The translations under genes were made by a program, and so were the position numbers. From NCBI GenBank assembly GCA_016713825.1, contig JADJOJ010000009.1:62001-126000 (forward strand): a stretch of DNA of 64,000 nucleotides, given 5' to 3'. The stretch is from Candidatus Leptofilum gracile. Lineage in GTDB: Bacteria > Chloroflexota > Anaerolineae > Promineifilales > Promineifilaceae. This document shows positions 17,574-26,188 of this stretch, in pieces. Below the pieces are notes generated by a model. That model saw nothing but the letters and a program-made list of their open reading frames with translations, was not told where the DNA came from and did no database searches. Every line of letters begins with the position of its first letter. Position 1 is the stretch's first letter.

Positions 17574-18587
17574 TCAAGCTGACGCACGTTCTATGAGGGA
17601 ACAGGTGAGTAACTTGTGAACGTGCTGTTCTGAAATGTCCAAATTGTCTTGTGCTTTGTTGATCAAACTAATTAAATGATCGACACCCCAACTGCCCATT
17701 TCGTAATGGGGCAGGGCCATTGTTGTAAGGCCGGGGTTTAGATCAGCGGCAACCAGGTCTTGATTGTCGAAGCCAACGATGGCCACATCGTCAGGGATGG
17801 TTAGGTTAAGTGAGCGCATGGCATCATAAGCCCCCATAGCCATGCGGTCGTTGAAGCAAAACAGAGCGGTTGGGGGATTTTCTAACTGCATCAGGGTTTT
17901 TGCGCCAAGGAATCCGTTTCGTGAAATACTTGAGCCAAGAAAACAGGTCAGATCGGGGTCAAACGGAATACCGTAGTCTGCCAATGCTTTTTGGTATCCT
18001 GCCAGTCTACCGAACGTAGCCACAACTCCGGAGTTATCACAAATATAACCAATGCGACGGTGCCCTTTTTGCAGCAGATGCAAGGTGGCGTTGTATCCGC
18101 CTTCTTCTTCGTTGGGTACTACAGAGGGTAAAGAATTATCAGCCATAAAGCAGTCGATAAGCATGGTGGGGACTTCACGAATGTTTTCTGGTGGATGGAC
18201 TTCGCGGTGGTACATGGTGGCGTAAATGATGCCATCTACCTGTCGATCGAGCAGGGTGTCTACGGCCGTTTGCTTCATCGCCTGATTACCCCCCGTATTG
18301 ATTAACAGAAGCAGGTAATCATTTTCCCAGGCGCGCTCTTGGGCACCCTGAATAATGCGGCTGGCATAAGGGGTGCTGGCGATAAGGTCTGAGATAAAGC
18401 CAATGGTGTGGGTGCGCTGCGAGCGCAGGCTGCGGGCCATGATGTTGGGGCGGTAATCGAGGGCTTCAATCGCTTCGATGACTTTGGCGCGGGTTTCATG
18501 GCGAACGGCCGTATCATCATTCAAGACGCGGGAAACTGTCTTAAAAGAAACCCCAGCTCGTTTGGCTACATCCTTAATAGTTGCCAT
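17574..18587 (-). CDS. LacI-family transcriptional regulator
   Basis: 337 residues. N-terminal LacI helix-turn-helix: MATIKDVAKRAGVSFKTVSR and VLNDDTAVRHETR, with hinge YRPNIMARSLRSQ; then a periplasmic-binding-protein-like effector domain (TIGFISDLIAST ... VDGIIYATMY ... FCFNDRMAMGAYDAM ... DDVAIVGFDNQ). The effector is likely a mono- or oligosaccharide released by the neighbouring GH32 enzymes. Its own promoter carries two palindromic operators, so it is autoregulated and probably controls the leftward sugar operon. The start at ATG 18587 gives the canonical N-terminus; longer in-frame starts run through the operators and are unlikely. Confidence 0.92.
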   Translation of the reverse strand: MATIKDVAKRAGVSFKTVSRVLNDDTAVRHETRAKVIEAIEALDYRPNIMARSLRSQRTHTIGFISDLIASTPYASRIIQGAQERAWENDYLLLLINTGGNQAMKQTAVDTLLDRQVDGIIYATMYHREVHPPENIREVPTMLIDCFMADNSLPSVVPNEEEGGYNATLHLLQKGHRRIGYICDNSGVVATFGRLAGYQKALADYGIPFDPDLTCFLGSSISRNGFLGAKTLMQLENPPTALFCFNDRMAMGAYDAMRSLNLTIPDDVAIVGFDNQDLVAADLNPGLTTMALPHYEMGSWGVDHLISLINKAQDNLDISEQHVHKLLTCSLIERASA

Positions 18588-18610
18588 CTCTTCCCTTAAT
18601 AACGCCGTAT

Positions 18611-18656
18611 TGACAACGTTGTCACGCAGTTTAATCCAAATTGACAACGTTGTCAA
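18611..18656 (-). promoter_or_regulatory. LacI-type twin operators overlapping the regulator's promoter
   Basis: Palindromes TGACAACGTTGTCA (18611-18624) and TTGACAACGTTGTCAA (18641-18656), centres 31 bp apart, three helical turns. On the minus strand TTGACA is embedded in the second operator and TAAACT (18628-18633) is the -10 with a 17-bp spacer; the first operator covers the expected start point. This is a textbook autorepression layout. Confidence 0.85.
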
Positions 18657-18739
18657 TGTGCAAAATGCCCAATTTGGCAATTAGGTTAACCCCAGGTGAA
18701 AAGAATTGGGTGAACCGATACAAATACATGGTCAATACA

Positions 18740-18769
18740 TTGACAAAACATAGACATACCCTGTATACT
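18740..18769 (+). promoter_or_regulatory. Promoter of the sigma-70 gene
   Basis: TTGACA (18740-18745), 18-bp spacer, TATACT (18764-18769). Transcription would begin near 18776. Confidence 0.7.
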
Positions 18770-18875
18770 TCGTTCAATATTTTTTGAAAGTTCGAGAATG
18801 TTCGGTTTAACAAATGCATTAGGAAGAGGGAAAATCCGGCTAACGACCCCCTCGTTAGCGGAAAAGGACACCGCC

Positions 18876-19847
18876 ATGAAAACGATGACTGAATTAAGCA
18901 GTGATTGGCAGCCAGCCGAGACAAGTGGCGCTGGAGAACCGACGACATTTGACTTTTTGGGGCAATATCTCAAAGAAAGCCGCCGCTCTAAACTGCTCAG
19001 TGCCCAGGAAGAGGTGATTTTGGCCGAGCATATTGCCGTCGCGCGGGAAGCCGACGAGCAGCTCAAGAAGCAGAATCTGCCTTCTGAGGAGCGGCAGTAT
19101 TGGCTTTGTGTCAAGGAGCGTGAGGTCGAGGCGCGCACCCGCTTGGTGCGTTCCAACATGCGCCTGGTGATTAGCATTGCCAAAAAATACCGGGGGCAGG
19201 GGCTTGATTTTCTGGATTTGATTCAGGAAGGCAATGTGGGGTTGCTCACGGCGATTGAGAAGTTTGACCACACCCTGGGCAATCGCTTTAGCACCTACGC
19301 CACCTGGTGGATTCGCCAATCGATGACCCGGGCTATTGCCAATCACGGCCGTATTATTCGCATTCCGGCCAACAAAACCTCCAGCATTCGCCAGCTTTAC
19401 CTGGCCAAACAGGAATTGGAACAGCAGTACGGCCGTCCGCCACACCCGGAAGAGCTGGCCGACTTCACCGGTATGAGCCCCGAGCGCATTCGCATGCTGC
19501 TGCGCATCACCATGCCGCTGCTCTCCCTGGAGCAGCCGGCTGGGCCAGAACCAGATACCGAGCTTGGCTCGTTTGTGGAAGATGATTTGTCGTTGCAGCC
19601 CAATGAGGCGGTGGCGGAAAAGATGCTGCAAGAGCGGATTGACGGGTTGCTGGACCACTTAACGCCGCGCGAGACCAGCGTGCTTTGCCTGCGCTACGGG
19701 TTGCGGGGGCATGAATCGCACACGCTGAAAGAGGTGGGCCAAATGTTCGACCTGTCGCGGGAGCGCATTCGCCAAATTGAGAAGACGGCCCTGAAAAAGC
19801 TGCGCCAGCCGCAGTTCGGTGCCGATTTGCGTCACTATTTAAATTGA
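18876..19847 (+). CDS. RNA polymerase sigma factor, sigma-70 family (RpoD/SigA-like, short form)
   Basis: About 323 residues from ATG 18876, which has AAGGA 7 nt upstream; an ATG at 18798 is also in frame and would add 26 residues. Region 1.2 (FLGQYLKESRRSKLLSAQEE), region 2 (SNMRLVISIAKKYRGQGLDF ... LDLIQEGNVGLLTAIEKFD ... FSTYATWWIRQSMTRAI), region 3 (RPPHPEELADFTGMSPERI) and region 4 (DHLTPRETSVLCLRYGL ... DLSRERIRQIEKTALKKLR) are all present. It lacks the long region 1.1/NCR of the primary factor, so it is a group 1/2-type promoter-recognition factor. Its 3' end overlaps the convergent DGAT gene by 13 bp. Confidence 0.93.
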   Translation: MKTMTELSSDWQPAETSGAGEPTTFDFLGQYLKESRRSKLLSAQEEVILAEHIAVAREADEQLKKQNLPSEERQYWLCVKEREVEARTRLVRSNMRLVISIAKKYRGQGLDFLDLIQEGNVGLLTAIEKFDHTLGNRFSTYATWWIRQSMTRAIANHGRIIRIPANKTSSIRQLYLAKQELEQQYGRPPHPEELADFTGMSPERIRMLLRITMPLLSLEQPAGPEPDTELGSFVEDDLSLQPNEAVAEKMLQERIDGLLDHLTPRETSVLCLRYGLRGHESHTLKEVGQMFDLSRERIRQIEKTALKKLRQPQFGADLRHYLN

Positions 19848-21553
19848 GAAGAAGGTAGAGGGTAGAAGGAAGAAGGAAGAAAAAAAGAAGGAAGAATTTG
19901 CAAATTGCGCTTTCTTCCTTCTTTTTTCTTCCTTCTGTTTTTTAGGGCTGGTGGATGTGGCAAAATTGTGAGCCATCTAGCGCCCGTTTGCGGCATTGAC
20001 GGCCGTTTTGGGTGAGGCCCTGGCATTGTTCGGGGTGGGGGGCAACGGCCGTTTCCACCCACCACCTCAACCACCTCAACTACTTCAACAACCTCTGCCA
20101 CCTCAGCCATCTTGGTTTTGGCCGCTTCGGCGGCTTCTACCGCTTCTGCCTCGCGTACCAGGGTCAGTAACGCCTCAAACTCCTCGTAAAAGCCGGTCAT
20201 GATGCTGTCTGGGTCTGGCACCAGCCCTTCGTCGGTGGCAATGCCCATATGCACCCGGTTGGCGTAGCTGATGATGCTGATACCCAGCGAAACGCGGCCC
20301 GATTGCGGCACCCAGAACATCAGCTCTTCGATTTTTTGCCCCGCCAGGTAGAGCGGCATGGGCGGGCCAGGCACGTTGGTCATAACGGCCGTTGTTTTGG
20401 AGCCAAACATGTTGACCAGTGTCCCTTGCAGTTCGTGGGGCGACATGCCCATCGCGCTGAGAATGCCCAGGGCAACCGGCGCTTCTTTGGAATTTTTCAG
20501 CGCCGCCATGCGCTTGTGTACCTCGTGCAGCCGCTCTAGCGGGTCGCCAATGCCCACCGGCAGCGAGAGAAAGACGATGCCAAACTTGTTGCCCAGTTCG
20601 CCCATTTGCTCTGGGGTGCGCAAGTTGACGGGAACGGCCGCACGGAAATTTAGCCCCTCTACATTGGCCCCTTTATTCAGCATGTAACGCCGCAAAGCGC
20701 CTGTCATGGCCGAAACCAGCACATCGTTTACCGTGCCGCCGGTAACATTTTTGATTTTTTTCACATCCTTCAGCGGTAGGGGGTTCGACCAGGCGGCGCG
20801 TTTCGCCACACCCAGCTCCCCTTTGAACAACGTTTTGGGGTCTGGCGAGCGCAAAAAGAGACGCCCAGCCGCCAGGGCTGTGTCGGTGCCCTTTAGCGCC
20901 AGCTCCATAGCGTGGGCCGGGTTTACCAACGCTTCTAACCCTTCAGAGGCGACTTTGCTGGTGGTTTGCCAGACGGTGCCCACCGTTTTGGCCCCTTGCT
21001 GCACCAGCGCATTGAGCATATTGCCGCTTTCGTCCCCGGCTGCCGCAGTCGCTGCCGGGCTGTTACCGGTGGGTGGGGGCACCCCGGGCACCATGTCTGT
21101 GAGCGAGAGCAGCACAAACACCAGCGCCATGCCGTCGGCAATGCAATGGTGCAGGCGGCACATGATGGCACAACCTTCGCCGTAGTTTTCGATGAGATGG
21201 AACTGCCACAGCGGTTTAGAAAAGTCTAGCGGGGTGCTCATTAGGTCGCTGGCCATTTCCTGGAGCGCTGCTTTGTCACCTGGCGAGGGCAAGGCAACCC
21301 GGTGCAGGTGGGCGTTGAGGTTGAAGGTGGGGTCTGCTTCCCAATAGGAGGGGGCAAAGGGCAACCGTGATTGCACCACGCGCATGCGAAACCGGTCGAA
21401 GGTGAGCAATTTATGCTCAATAACGGCTCTCAGGTGGTCAAAATCGATCATCTTTTTGAAGGTGATAATGCCCGATACCATCATGAGATTGGTAGGATCT
21501 TCCATGCGCAGCCAGGCTGCATCGACGGTAGTGAGGGGGTAAGTCTTGGGCAT
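19835..21553 (-). CDS. WS/DGAT-type O-acyltransferase
   Basis: 572 residues. The catalytic HHxxxDG motif is visible as RLHHCIADGMALV in the N-terminal half; LTTVDAAWLRMEDPTNLM at the start and GGTVNDVLVSAMTGALRRYM, NVPGPPMPLYLAG and VSLGISIISYANRVHMGI later are standard wax-ester-synthase/diacylglycerol acyltransferase blocks. The enzyme esterifies fatty alcohols or diacylglycerol with acyl-CoA to make storage lipids. The last 100 residues are not family sequence: a VVEVVEVVEVV run, then a Pro/Arg/Lys tail read through the fold-back repeat, ending inside the sigma gene. A lost stop by frameshift near 20050-20100 would explain the tail. Confidence 0.88.
   Translation of the reverse strand: MPKTYPLTTVDAAWLRMEDPTNLMMVSGIITFKKMIDFDHLRAVIEHKLLTFDRFRMRVVQSRLPFAPSYWEADPTFNLNAHLHRVALPSPGDKAALQEMASDLMSTPLDFSKPLWQFHLIENYGEGCAIMCRLHHCIADGMALVFVLLSLTDMVPGVPPPTGNSPAATAAAGDESGNMLNALVQQGAKTVGTVWQTTSKVASEGLEALVNPAHAMELALKGTDTALAAGRLFLRSPDPKTLFKGELGVAKRAAWSNPLPLKDVKKIKNVTGGTVNDVLVSAMTGALRRYMLNKGANVEGLNFRAAVPVNLRTPEQMGELGNKFGIVFLSLPVGIGDPLERLHEVHKRMAALKNSKEAPVALGILSAMGMSPHELQGTLVNMFGSKTTAVMTNVPGPPMPLYLAGQKIEELMFWVPQSGRVSLGISIISYANRVHMGIATDEGLVPDPDSIMTGFYEEFEALLTLVREAEAVEAAEAAKTKMAEVAEVVEVVEVVEVVGGNGRCPPPRTMPGPHPKRPSMPQTGARWLTILPHPPALKNRRKKKEGRKRNLQILPSFFLPSSFYPLPSSQFK
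19853..19940. terminator. Purine/pyrimidine fold-back between convergent genes
   Basis: GAAGGAAGAAAAAAAGAAGG-type arm (19868-19897) and its complement TTCTTCCTTCTTTTTTCTTC (19909-19938) form a long hairpin that can stop transcription from both sides. Related sequence lies at 42530-42600. It is translated as the odd basic tail of the DGAT protein. Confidence 0.55.
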
Positions 21554-21863
21554 ACGGCCGTCTCCTTAAATGATAACGCCTTGCACAGGTGTGGATAAAA
21601 AAAATGGTGTATTCTTTGCTCTGGGCAACACAAAACTGTGTCTTCTCCAGTATAGCGCAGCCAGAGAGAGCTGACCATGTTTGGCGGAACGGCCGTTTCG
21701 CCCCAAGATGGGACTAATGAACCCCGATTCGACACCCAACCCCGGCTATTTATTTTTACACTATAACCAGACAATATCGTATCGCTTTCAGCACCGTTCA
21801 GCGGGTTGTTTTACCTGAACGTTGACCCATTTACATCACTTAAAAAACGCCCGGAGGTCTTCA

Positions 21864-23279
21864 TTGAAACCCTTCCCCAACCCAATCCTGGCCATTGCAC
21901 TCTGTCTCCTCTTGTTTTCGGCCGTCGCCTGCACCACAGTGGCCAGCGCCACAACGGAACGCCCCGGCCTGCCCTTGCCAGCCACACCGGCCGCCGAATT
22001 GGCCGCTCAAGGGCTGACCGATCCTGATTTGGTGGTTACGCCAGTGGCCGTCACGGCCCCCGCCGCTGGCGGCAGCGTGGTGGACCCCGTTTTTGGCAGC
22101 TCGCTGCGCCGCCTCACCGAAAGTGGCAGCAGCGGGTTTGCCACACACATTTATTCCCAACTGCAAGCCTTTTCTGCCGACAATCAATATCTTCTGCTCA
22201 TCGAGGACGAATGGTACACGGTGCGCCGCCGGGAGACTCTGGCGCTGCTGCTGGACGCCAGCGATACCGCCTCCTGGAACGCTCCGCGCTGGCACCCCAG
22301 CCAGGCCAACACCATCATTCATTTTGACGACAATGCGGACACGACCTTGCGCGTGCAGTTCACTGATGTAACGACGGGGCAAACCAGCACCGTGTTCACC
22401 TTTCCTGCCCCGTACGAGCGCATTCGGTCTAACCAAAGTTTTGATGAGATTTCACGAGACGGCCGTTTCTTAGCAGGCATGGCGTCGTTGAGCGATGGCG
22501 ACCAGATGCTGTTCAGTCTCAACATCGAAACGGGCACGCTGGGGGCTGAACTGCGCCTCTCGGCCAATTTGTACGGCGGCCCGTGCGCCCCAGACCCCAC
22601 CTGGGGCGAGGTGGAGCCAGACTGGGTTGGCGTTTCACCGCTGGCCAACTACCTGGTGGTGCAGTGGACCCGCGACGGCACCACGCGCTGCTCTGGCCTG
22701 GAAACGTTCGACATCGCCACCGGTGCATTTGTGGGGCGCGTTTACGACGGCCACCAGCACGGCGACCTGGGGGTGATGGCCGACGGCACGACGGAATTTT
22801 TCATGACCTACGAGCTGTACCACCCCAGCGGCAATCTGGCGCTGGGCTACCGGGTGCTGCCGGGCACCGCCACCGTGCAAGACCCCGTCTACCTGCGCAC
22901 GCTGGATTGGCTGGGCGACCATATTTCTTGCCAGGGGCCAGCGGGCGTTTGCCTCATCACCACCATTGCTGATGGCAGCAATGGCTGGCAACCGCTGGAG
23001 GGGGAGCTGTTTTTGCAATATTTGGATGGCTCGGTGGCGCGGCTGGCGCATCACCGCAGCAGCGGCTGTGGCTATTGGGTGCAGCCGCGCGGAAGTTTGT
23101 CACGGGACGGCCGTTTTGTTATCTTTGCCACAGATTGGGGCAGCGGCAACTGTAGCTCCCCCGTCGATTTAGGCGCGGGTGATCCGTACCTGATCGATTT
23201 GGGCAGCAGCGGCCCGCCGCCCAATTTTATCCCCACTGCCTGGAGCTATTTGCCATTTGTTGTTGCCGGTACAAACTAA
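21864..23279 (+). CDS. Secreted lipoprotein with beta-propeller-like repeats, unknown function
   Basis: About 471 residues. TTG at 21864, 7 nt after GGAGG, gives MKPFPNPILAIALCLLLFSA followed by a lipobox VAC; the longer frame from 21822 has no ribosome site. After a Pro/Thr/Ala linker come repeated strand blocks such as FSADNQYLLLIEDEWYTV, ISRDGRFLAGMASLSDGDQM and LSRDGRFVIFATDWG that resemble TolB/PD40 propeller blades. Several cysteines suggest disulfides. The C-terminus is SYLPFVVAGTN, related to the YLPLV-type tails of the next two secreted proteins. First of three same-direction secreted genes. Function not recognised. Confidence 0.7.
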   Translation: MKPFPNPILAIALCLLLFSAVACTTVASATTERPGLPLPATPAAELAAQGLTDPDLVVTPVAVTAPAAGGSVVDPVFGSSLRRLTESGSSGFATHIYSQLQAFSADNQYLLLIEDEWYTVRRRETLALLLDASDTASWNAPRWHPSQANTIIHFDDNADTTLRVQFTDVTTGQTSTVFTFPAPYERIRSNQSFDEISRDGRFLAGMASLSDGDQMLFSLNIETGTLGAELRLSANLYGGPCAPDPTWGEVEPDWVGVSPLANYLVVQWTRDGTTRCSGLETFDIATGAFVGRVYDGHQHGDLGVMADGTTEFFMTYELYHPSGNLALGYRVLPGTATVQDPVYLRTLDWLGDHISCQGPAGVCLITTIADGSNGWQPLEGELFLQYLDGSVARLAHHRSSGCGYWVQPRGSLSRDGRFVIFATDWGSGNCSSPVDLGAGDPYLIDLGSSGPPPNFIPTAWSYLPFVVAGTN

Positions 23280-23377
23280 ACCAGAAAACAAATGAAAGTT
23301 GACCCATCGAAGCGGGAGCATTCTCAAATGCACCCAACATCAGAGCTTGCCTGGCTTCTCACCTACTGGAGTAAAAA

Positions 23378-25876
23378 ATGGATTCGCGCTTAAAAACCTG
23401 GCTTTTGTTAAGCCTCTTTGTTTCATTAAATCTAATCTGGGTTGGGCAAATTGGGCCAACCGAAGCCCAAATCGCCGCCCCGAATGCGCTCACACCCATC
23501 AGCTGGCAGCGGCAGGTGCTAGACCCGCGCGGCTATTCCGGGCAGTTCAGCGATTTGGCTCTGGACAGCAATGGTTACCCGCACATTGCCTACAGCCGCA
23601 GCGAAGGCATCAGCAGCATTCTGTTTTATGCCCGCTGGGATGGCGTAACCTGGCAAAAAGAGCGCGTGGACAACACCCTTCTCCTGGGCAATCAGGTCAG
23701 CATCATGCTCGATGCCCAGCAGCGTCCCCACATCGCTTACCAGGATTCGGCCAATCAAGATTTGTACTATGCGTTTCGGGACGATGGCGGCTGGCACACC
23801 ACGCAGGTGGCGACGGTTGGCACGGTTGGCCGCTACAACAACATCGCCCTGACGGGGCAGGGGGTTGCCATCACCTATCTAAATGAAACCCAGGGGGAAA
23901 TTGACATTGTTTTTGGCGCGGTGGGCAGCCTGACCTTTGGCTTGCCGCAGCGCGTGGCGCAGACGACCACGCTGGGGCAGCACGGTTTGGCCGTCAACAG
24001 CCAGGGGCGGCCTGGCGTTAGCTACCACGACACGGTTAATGGTGATTTGATGCTGGCAACCCAGCAAATTAGCGGGGCCTGGGCCATTGAAACGGTGGGC
24101 GATTTTGGTGATGTGGGTGTTACCAGCAGCCTGGCTTACGACAGCAGCGACACGCCGCACGTTACGGGTTCTGTTTTTTACCAAAACCGGTACTTCCTCA
24201 ATTATTACACCTTTAATGGCAGCACCTGGCTGGATGAAGCGGTGGATGGGGATGTGAACCTGAGTTTGGGGCAGTATCATGCATTGGCTTTGGATGGAAA
24301 CGGCCGTCCCGTAGTCGCTTACATCGATAGCACAAGCCGTCACCTGAAACTGGCTCGTCGCGACACGCCCAATAATTGGGAAATCCAGACCGTCGATACC
24401 CAAACGGTCTCCCGCGTGGGTGGCGTGGGCGTGGATGCCGCCGATAATCCCATCGTGAGCAGCTACGATAACCAGTTTGGCGATCTGGTGGTAAACAGCG
24501 GCGGCAGCGATTGGCAAATTCGCACGGTGTACAATAACAACGCCCAGCCCAATTTTTTGCCCGCGCTGGCGCTCAACGGTCATGCGCCGGCTGTCAGCTT
24601 CCACACCCAGGCGACATTGCCCAATTCAACGCAGTTTGTGGGCTGGGATGGCAGCGCCTGGGCCGATGGGGTGATCACGATGAGCGGCGATGCCGCTGTG
24701 ACTTCGCCGCTGATTTTTGACGGCAGCGGGCAGCCCCACGCCGCCTATTACCAATCATCCACGCGACAAATCTTGTTTGCCAGCCTGGTCAACAACATTT
24801 GGGAACTGGTTCCGGCGGTGACCCTGCCAGCGGGAAGCAGCGTGGGGCCAGACCTGGCGCTGATGCTGGTGGGGCTGGAAGAATATCCCACGCTTGTTTT
24901 TAGCAGCTATTCACCGGGCGTGGGGGCGACGCTCATCCTGGCGCAGGCGGTGGATGGGGTTTGGTCGCAAACATCACATGCCATTGCGGGGCAAACGGCC
25001 CCGGTGGCTCCGCTGGCCGCCGATTTCCATTATGGCGGTGGGGTGAGCATTGCCTATTTTAATGGGGTGAACAGTACGCTGAACCGGGCGCTGTTTGAAG
25101 GCACCTGGCAGGAGGGGGTGGTGGCCAATGGGGTGCAGGTTACGGCCGTTTCCACCACCGTATCGCGCCGCCGCCTGAGCGATGGCGCTCCCACCAACAC
25201 CCCCACCATCACCTACTACGACGCCAACGCCAACCAACTTGTTTACGCACGGCTGGAAGGTGTAAACACCTGGCAGCCGTACCCGGTGGCAACCCCGACG
25301 AGCGGCGTCGAGTCGCTGGCGACGGTTTTCATTGGCAATGCCACGGTGCGCCCGCGCATTGCGGCCATCACCACCGATAACGCCGTGCGGCTGTACAAAG
25401 CAGACGGCGAGGGGCTTGTCTGGTCGGAAGAGGGTGTGGTGGCGGCGGGAACGGCCGTTCGCAGCCACGTTAATTTGGCCTTTGGCGACCGGGAACGGTT
25501 GAGCTATCTGGAGAACGGGTTTGTGATGCACGCCTTCCGCACGGCTACCACGATTGCCCCAGTGGCCCCGGCGGAGACGAGTAATGGCATGATCGGGATG
25601 CAAATCTCTTTTTGTCACTGTTTTATTGCCGTTTCCTGGTGTGCAGAAGGTGGTCTGCGGCCAGCTCCGAATCCGGCTCAGGTAATACGGCCACCGGAAA
25701 CGGCCGCTTCGGCCGCGCTCCGGCCAAATGTTGCCACCAGCTTTAATAACGATGGCCCGGTTCTGGATAACCTCACCACCATTTTCCAGGCAACACCGCA
25801 GGGGAGGCGCTTGTCAATACCTACATCACCCACGATTTTGAGGTGGCTCAAATTCTCATTGCGGACCCGCTGTTGA
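23378..25876 (+). CDS. Large secreted repeat (beta-propeller-like) protein, frameshifted near its end
   Basis: Signal-type N-terminus MDSRLKTWLLLSLFVSLNLI, then at least seven copies of a roughly 60-residue unit with the consensus LALDSNGxPHIAYxD...LxYAxxxGxxWxxExVD (for example FSDLALDSNGYPHIAYSRS and ALALDGNGRPVVAYIDS). Such units form bladed propellers in extracellular BNR-like proteins. RBS GGAG precedes ATG 23378. From about 25799 the reading becomes nonsense (TPQGRRLSIPTS...), while the adjacent frame continues sensibly, so one G is missing in GG at 25799-25800 and the intended protein runs to 26169. No enzyme motif is seen; an adhesin or surface-binding role is possible but unproven. 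Confidence 0.75.
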   Translation: MDSRLKTWLLLSLFVSLNLIWVGQIGPTEAQIAAPNALTPISWQRQVLDPRGYSGQFSDLALDSNGYPHIAYSRSEGISSILFYARWDGVTWQKERVDNTLLLGNQVSIMLDAQQRPHIAYQDSANQDLYYAFRDDGGWHTTQVATVGTVGRYNNIALTGQGVAITYLNETQGEIDIVFGAVGSLTFGLPQRVAQTTTLGQHGLAVNSQGRPGVSYHDTVNGDLMLATQQISGAWAIETVGDFGDVGVTSSLAYDSSDTPHVTGSVFYQNRYFLNYYTFNGSTWLDEAVDGDVNLSLGQYHALALDGNGRPVVAYIDSTSRHLKLARRDTPNNWEIQTVDTQTVSRVGGVGVDAADNPIVSSYDNQFGDLVVNSGGSDWQIRTVYNNNAQPNFLPALALNGHAPAVSFHTQATLPNSTQFVGWDGSAWADGVITMSGDAAVTSPLIFDGSGQPHAAYYQSSTRQILFASLVNNIWELVPAVTLPAGSSVGPDLALMLVGLEEYPTLVFSSYSPGVGATLILAQAVDGVWSQTSHAIAGQTAPVAPLAADFHYGGGVSIAYFNGVNSTLNRALFEGTWQEGVVANGVQVTAVSTTVSRRRLSDGAPTNTPTITYYDANANQLVYARLEGVNTWQPYPVATPTSGVESLATVFIGNATVRPRIAAITTDNAVRLYKADGEGLVWSEEGVVAAGTAVRSHVNLAFGDRERLSYLENGFVMHAFRTATTIAPVAPAETSNGMIGMQISFCHCFIAVSWCAEGGLRPAPNPAQVIRPPETAASAALRPNVATSFNNDGPVLDNLTTIFQATPQGRRLSIPTSPTILRWLKFSLRTRC

Positions 25877-26169
25877 CCTGGGACGCCTTCCGCACCATGG
25901 AAAACCTGATGCCCGGTTTGGCCGCTTTCACCCAGGGCCAGGGGGGGGCGGTTATCATTGATCAGGCGTTGATGGATCAGGTATTGGATATTTTGCAGCG
26001 GGTTGCGGCCCAGGCTGGTTCGGCGCTGGCTGGGGAGATCAACCAATATTTGACGAACAACAACAATTTGCAGGATTACGTAGGGCTAAGTTTTGATGAA
26101 TGGGCCGCTTCGCTGGGCGTTGAACCACCGCCAGCCATGCAGGTTTTTCTGCCGTTGGTGGTTCGTTAG
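25780..26169 (+). pseudogene. C-terminal part of the preceding secreted protein, shifted frame
   Basis: The frame reads GNTAGEALVNTYITHDFEVA, then QILIADPLLTWDAFRTMENL and a helical region rich in Ala/Gln/Asn, ending MQVFLPLVVR at 26169. It has no signal or credible ribosome site and begins exactly where the upstream frame degenerates. The ending belongs to the YLPLV-type C-termini seen in its neighbours, which supports treating 23378-26169 as one gene. Confidence 0.7.
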
Positions 26170-26188
26170 GCAAATATTTGGAGGTATG

